Shown here: positions 5,796 through 8,116 of the stretch, in pieces | Position numbering within the stretch: the first letter of the stretch is position 1 | Layout: the number at the start of each line of letters is the position of its first letter | The notes under the pieces: generated by a model | Told to the model about the DNA's origin: nothing | Databases searched by the model: none | The model's input: only the letters and a program-made list of their open reading frames with translations | Assembly: GCA_964542875.1 (NCBI GenBank) | Contig: CAZIWA010000181.1 | Location: 1-8,116, forward strand | DNA length: 8,116 bases | Source: CAZGOM01 sp964542875 | Lineage (GTDB): Bacteria; Planctomycetota; Phycisphaerae; Phycisphaerales; Phycisphaeraceae | Reading direction: 5' to 3' | Position numbers and translations under genes: made by a program

Positions 5796-6875
5796 TCAAG
5801 GCACTCTGGGAGCTGGTAAATCCTGGTATTTGTGCGATTTTATCGCGTCCAGGACACGTTGAGCGAGTGAAACTGCGGCGAGGCCCGCAGCTCCCGTTAC
5901 AACGGGTGTAGTATTAGTCTTAACGCTGTGCAGAAAGGAAGTTAGCTCCGCCGCGAGAGGGTCGGAGATGCTCGCCGAGGGGTCGTTTGTGTCAAAACCA
6001 CACAAACCCTCAAGAGGAGAGAGTTTTACAAGTCCCGCATAGTCGAGGCTGGAGAGGTCGTGGCCGCTGGCAAGTTTTGCGCGGACATCGTCGAGGGCCT
6101 GGTGGTTGTCGGTTTTGCGGATGGCGACGCCGGTGCGCTTTTGATAGTCGACGCTGACGAAGGCGTCTTCGGAAAAGAGCCGGAGCCTGCGGTCGGTCTT
6201 CAAGGCCATGCGACTGGCGGTGACGTTGGCGATGCAGCCGTCGGCGAACTGAATGCGCGCATTGGCGACGTCTTCGTTGTTGCCGATGACACTGACTCCG
6301 GTGGCCTGAACGTCGGCGACGGGTTGGTTGACCAGGGAAAGAATGATGTCCAGGTCGTGGATCATCATGTCCATGACGACACCGATGTCGAGCGAGCGGA
6401 AGGTCATGGGGCTGATGCGTGCGGCTTCGATGTAACGCGGGCGGATGTTGAGCCGGGCGAGCGCGCGGATGGCAGGGTTAAAGCGTTCGGTGTGGCCGAC
6501 CTGAAGCGTGGCGCCGGAGGCGGCTGCGGCCTTGGTGATGCGTTCGCCGGTGGCGGTGTCGCCGGCGATGGGTTTTTCGATGAGGCAGGCAATCCCGGCG
6601 TTTAAGAACGGGACGGACGCGGCTTCGTGGGTGGTGGTGGTGGACGCGATGGAGACGGCGTCGAGCGAGGGGAAGGCGGTGATGAGTTCCTGGGCGCTGG
6701 AGAACGGGATGCCGCCGAACTCTTTGGTGAGGATGCCGGCTTTGTTGATGTTTGGATCGACAACACCGATAAGCCGTACGTTTGGAAGGCTGGCGTAAGT
6801 GCGGGCGTGGTGTCGGCCCATCCGGCCTGCGCCGACAACGGCGACGTTCATCCTTGAATCAGTCTCTTGCGTCAT
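5796..6875 (-). CDS. Gfo/Idh/MocA-family NAD(P)-dependent sugar dehydrogenase, possibly UDP-GlcNAc 3-dehydrogenase-like
   Basis: A 359-residue oxidoreductase from ATG at 6875; a second ATG at 6851 would give 351 residues and begins directly at the first beta-strand. The N-terminal Rossmann motif is VAVVGAGRMGRHHART (11-26), followed by VVDPN (38-42). The family's EKP motif is at 100-102 (Lys101), and the catalytic-type D-x3-H lies in DMMIHDLDI (169-177; Asp169, His173). VGHTERFNPAIRAL (126-139), RSLDIGVVMD (160-169) and SRMALKTDRRLRLF (221-234) resemble the dehydrogenases found beside lipid A (lpx) genes, which oxidise C3 of UDP-N-acetylglucosamine for 3-amino-sugar lipid A (GnnA). This substrate is inference, since no lpx or aminotransferase gene is in the window. 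It heads a minus-strand operon with a nuclease-like gene, mutT and a GT39 gene, and is divergent from the VWA-like gene. The reading frame stays open to 7109, but that extension has no family similarity. Confidence 0.87.
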   Translation of the reverse strand: MTQETDSRMNVAVVGAGRMGRHHARTYASLPNVRLIGVVDPNINKAGILTKEFGGIPFSSAQELITAFPSLDAVSIASTTTTHEAASVPFLNAGIACLIEKPIAGDTATGERITKAAAASGATLQVGHTERFNPAIRALARLNIRPRYIEAARISPMTFRSLDIGVVMDMMIHDLDIILSLVNQPVADVQATGVSVIGNNEDVANARIQFADGCIANVTASRMALKTDRRLRLFSEDAFVSVDYQKRTGVAIRKTDNHQALDDVRAKLASGHDLSSLDYAGLVKLSPLEGLCGFDTNDPSASISDPLAAELTSFLHSVKTNTTPVVTGAAGLAAVSLAQRVLDAIKSHKYQDLPAPRVP

Positions 6876-7048
6876 GGCGGGATATCGTACGCTTTTTGGG
6901 GTTAAAAATAAATTTTGGGTGAGGTTAGGACGACCGGGGCGGTCAAACGTCATTGCTTGATGGAAGGCCCGCCGGCGTGTCCGGAGGCGGCTATGCATTT
7001 GGTTGGCCTGGATGTTTGAATCGGTTCCCCCTACTTTCGGAGGCAGTG
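6876..7048. promoter_or_regulatory. Divergent promoter region between Gfo and VWA-like genes
   Basis: These 173 bases separate two divergent starts and must carry both promoters. An AT-rich block at about 6894-6917 lies near the Gfo start and is the likeliest promoter position for the minus-strand operon; TACGAT on the minus strand (about 6885-6890) is a weak -10 candidate. I see no clear operator or hairpin. The part next to the plus-strand gene ends in the strong ribosome binding site described below. Confidence 0.5.
7039..7043 (+). promoter_or_regulatory. Shine-Dalgarno GGAGG fixing the VWA-like start
   Basis: GGAGG lies 5 bases before ATG at 7049. It selects this ATG over the GTG at 7046, and it is the only textbook-strength ribosome binding site in the window. 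Confidence 0.8.
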
Positions 7049-8116
7049 ATGTTTTGGAACAACTTTGCGCAACAGGCCCCTCAAGACGACGAGCAAGTGA
7101 GCGTTGCACATGAGGCCGGTGACATTCTCAATGGGGTGATGCCTTACGGGGTATCGCTTCTGCTGCACGTGGGATTGCTGCTGATCATTGCGTTTGCGAC
7201 GATTTCGATGGCGCCTGAACTGGCGACGGATAAGGAACAGGTGATCATTCCCATCACACCGCTGAGCTATACACCTGGCGCGCAGGTGGTGGTGAGCAGC
7301 CCGAGCACAGGGACCGGGCCGGTTTCGCCGACAGGCCCTGCGCGGCCGCTTCCGATTCATGATTCGCCGGTAAGCGTCAATTCGCTGGCGGATATGACGG
7401 GTTCTGGCGCGGCCGCCGGGATGGGGCCCGGGTCTGGCGGCAGTTCCGGCGGAGGAACCGGGACGAGCGCGGTGATCTTTGGAGGGGGCGACGGAGCCGG
7501 CGCTGGCGGCAAAGGTGGCGAGGGCGATTTGTTCAGCGGCGGAGAGCGAGCGGGAACCGGGCTGACGTCAACATTCTTTGGCACAGGCGGCAACGCCGTG
7601 CGGGTGGTGTACCTGATTGATGCCTCGGGCACGCTGATCTCGACGCTGCCGTTTGTGATCAATGAGTTGAAGCGGTCGATTAATGAGTTATCCGAGAAGC
7701 AGGAATTTGCGGTGATTTTCTTTCAGGGGAATGATCCCAAGGAAGTGCCGCCGCCGGGGATGAAGAGGGTTTCAAACGAGTCGAAGACGAAGGTATTCAA
7801 CTGGATCGATTCGGGTCGAGTGATCCCGCAAGGCGGGAACAACGCGGTGAAGGCGATCCAATCGGCGATGTCGTACAACCCACAACTGATTTACATTCTT
7901 TCGGATGACATCACCGGCCAGGGGATTTACGAGGTGGATCAGCGGACGTTCGTGCAGGATGTGGTGAAGGCGAACAAGAGCGGGACGAAGATCAACGCGA
8001 TTCAGTTTTTGCGGGCGGACCCGCTGGTGGCGTATGGGAAGAAGCCGACGCTGAAGGAGATTTCGGATAAGACGGGAGGGATTTACAAGTATCTTGATGG
8101 GAAGGAACTGGGGATT
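7049..8116 (+). CDS. Membrane-anchored VWA-like protein with Gly-rich linker (3' end outside window)
   Basis: The frame from ATG 7049 is open for 356 codons to the window edge, so the protein is incomplete at its C-terminus. Residues 1-30 are polar. Residues 31-54 (MPYGVSLLLHVGLLLIIAFATISM) form one membrane span reminiscent of the TonB-type anchor, giving a likely inside-to-periplasm topology. Residues 72-110 are Pro/Ser/Thr-rich and 117-182 strongly Gly-rich, a flexible linker. From about 184 a von Willebrand A-like fold begins: strand VRVVYLIDASGTL (184-196), helix, strand FAVIFF (220-225), then IPQGGNNAVKAI (259-270), strand LIYILSDD (280-287) and strand INAIQFL (315-321). The metal site is degenerate: DASGT has Thr where the canonical DxSxS has Ser, and Asn264/265 stands where the MIDAS Thr usually is. 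Homologous layouts, as I recall, occur beside ExbB/TolQ and ExbD genes in Planctomycetota, so an envelope or transport role is likely. Codons end mostly in G, unlike the minus-strand genes. Confidence 0.85.
   Translation, partial: MFWNNFAQQAPQDDEQVSVAHEAGDILNGVMPYGVSLLLHVGLLLIIAFATISMAPELATDKEQVIIPITPLSYTPGAQVVVSSPSTGTGPVSPTGPARPLPIHDSPVSVNSLADMTGSGAAAGMGPGSGGSSGGGTGTSAVIFGGGDGAGAGGKGGEGDLFSGGERAGTGLTSTFFGTGGNAVRVVYLIDASGTLISTLPFVINELKRSINELSEKQEFAVIFFQGNDPKEVPPPGMKRVSNESKTKVFNWIDSGRVIPQGGNNAVKAIQSAMSYNPQLIYILSDDITGQGIYEVDQRTFVQDVVKANKSGTKINAIQFLRADPLVAYGKKPTLKEISDKTGGIYKYLDGKELGI

Noticed and set aside
5797..5799. TTG start for the nuclease-like gene
   Set aside because: An in-frame ATG two codons later leaves a tidy 2-base gap after the Gfo stop; TTG is possible but less likely, and neither has a clear Shine-Dalgarno.
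6060..6605. 181-codon plus-strand frame inside the Gfo gene
   Set aside because: It is Gly/Asp/Val-rich low-complexity translation antisense to the conserved EKP and DxxxH regions of Gfo.
6876..7109. 78-residue N-terminal extension of the Gfo frame
   Set aside because: It has no family similarity, precedes a complete Rossmann start, covers the divergent promoter region and runs antisense over the well-supported start of the VWA-like gene.
7357..7662. 101-codon Pro-rich frame on the minus strand
   Set aside because: It is the antisense shadow of the Gly-rich linker of the VWA-like protein, where Gly codons read as Pro in reverse.

Overview
The window carries seven protein-coding genes in four transcription units and no RNA genes, insertion sequences, CRISPR arrays or phage genes that I can see. 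The gene types suggest a free-living, Gram-negative-type bacterium. The single-span anchor plus Gly-rich plus von Willebrand A-like protein, the GT39-TPR fusion and the LPS-type Gfo/Idh/MocA enzyme together fit Planctomycetota (perhaps Phycisphaerae) best. That placement rests on gene style, not on a marker gene, and is tentative.

Left part (1-2574): a family-4 glycoside hydrolase (38-1435, minus) is divergent from a GntR/FCD-type regulator (1816-2574, plus). They are separated by a 380-base AT-rich intergenic region unusually dense in short palindromes and repeats. This is the classic layout of a local regulator controlling a sugar-utilisation gene. The two genes probably sense and degrade an alpha-galactoside or alpha-uronide.

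Middle part (2585-6875, all minus): four tightly packed genes that probably form one operon, read from right to left. They are a Gfo/Idh/MocA sugar-nucleotide-type dehydrogenase, a PD-(D/E)XK-like protein of unknown function, a MutT-type Nudix hydrolase, and a large membrane GT39-like glycosyltransferase with a TPR tail. The first pair is separated by 2 bases (or overlaps, if the TTG start is used), and the last pair shares an ATGA stop/start overlap. The mix suggests envelope glycan synthesis combined with nucleotide or DNA housekeeping. The last gene of this operon converges on the GntR gene with only 10 bases between the stop codons.

Right part (7049-8116, plus): divergent from the operon is the first 356 codons of an open-ended gene. 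It encodes a membrane-anchored protein with a long Gly-rich linker and a VWA-like domain whose metal site is degenerate. It has a strong ribosome binding site and runs off the window end. Bases 1-37 hold no recognisable feature beyond the end of the hydrolase gene.

Strand composition changes across the window: the plus strand is C-richer than G in the GntR gene and strongly G-richer than C from about 6.4 kb to the end. The most interesting leads are the VWA-like protein, the insertion between the two metal-ligand motifs of the hydrolase, the palindromes in the divergent promoter region, and the uncharacterised nuclease-like protein.
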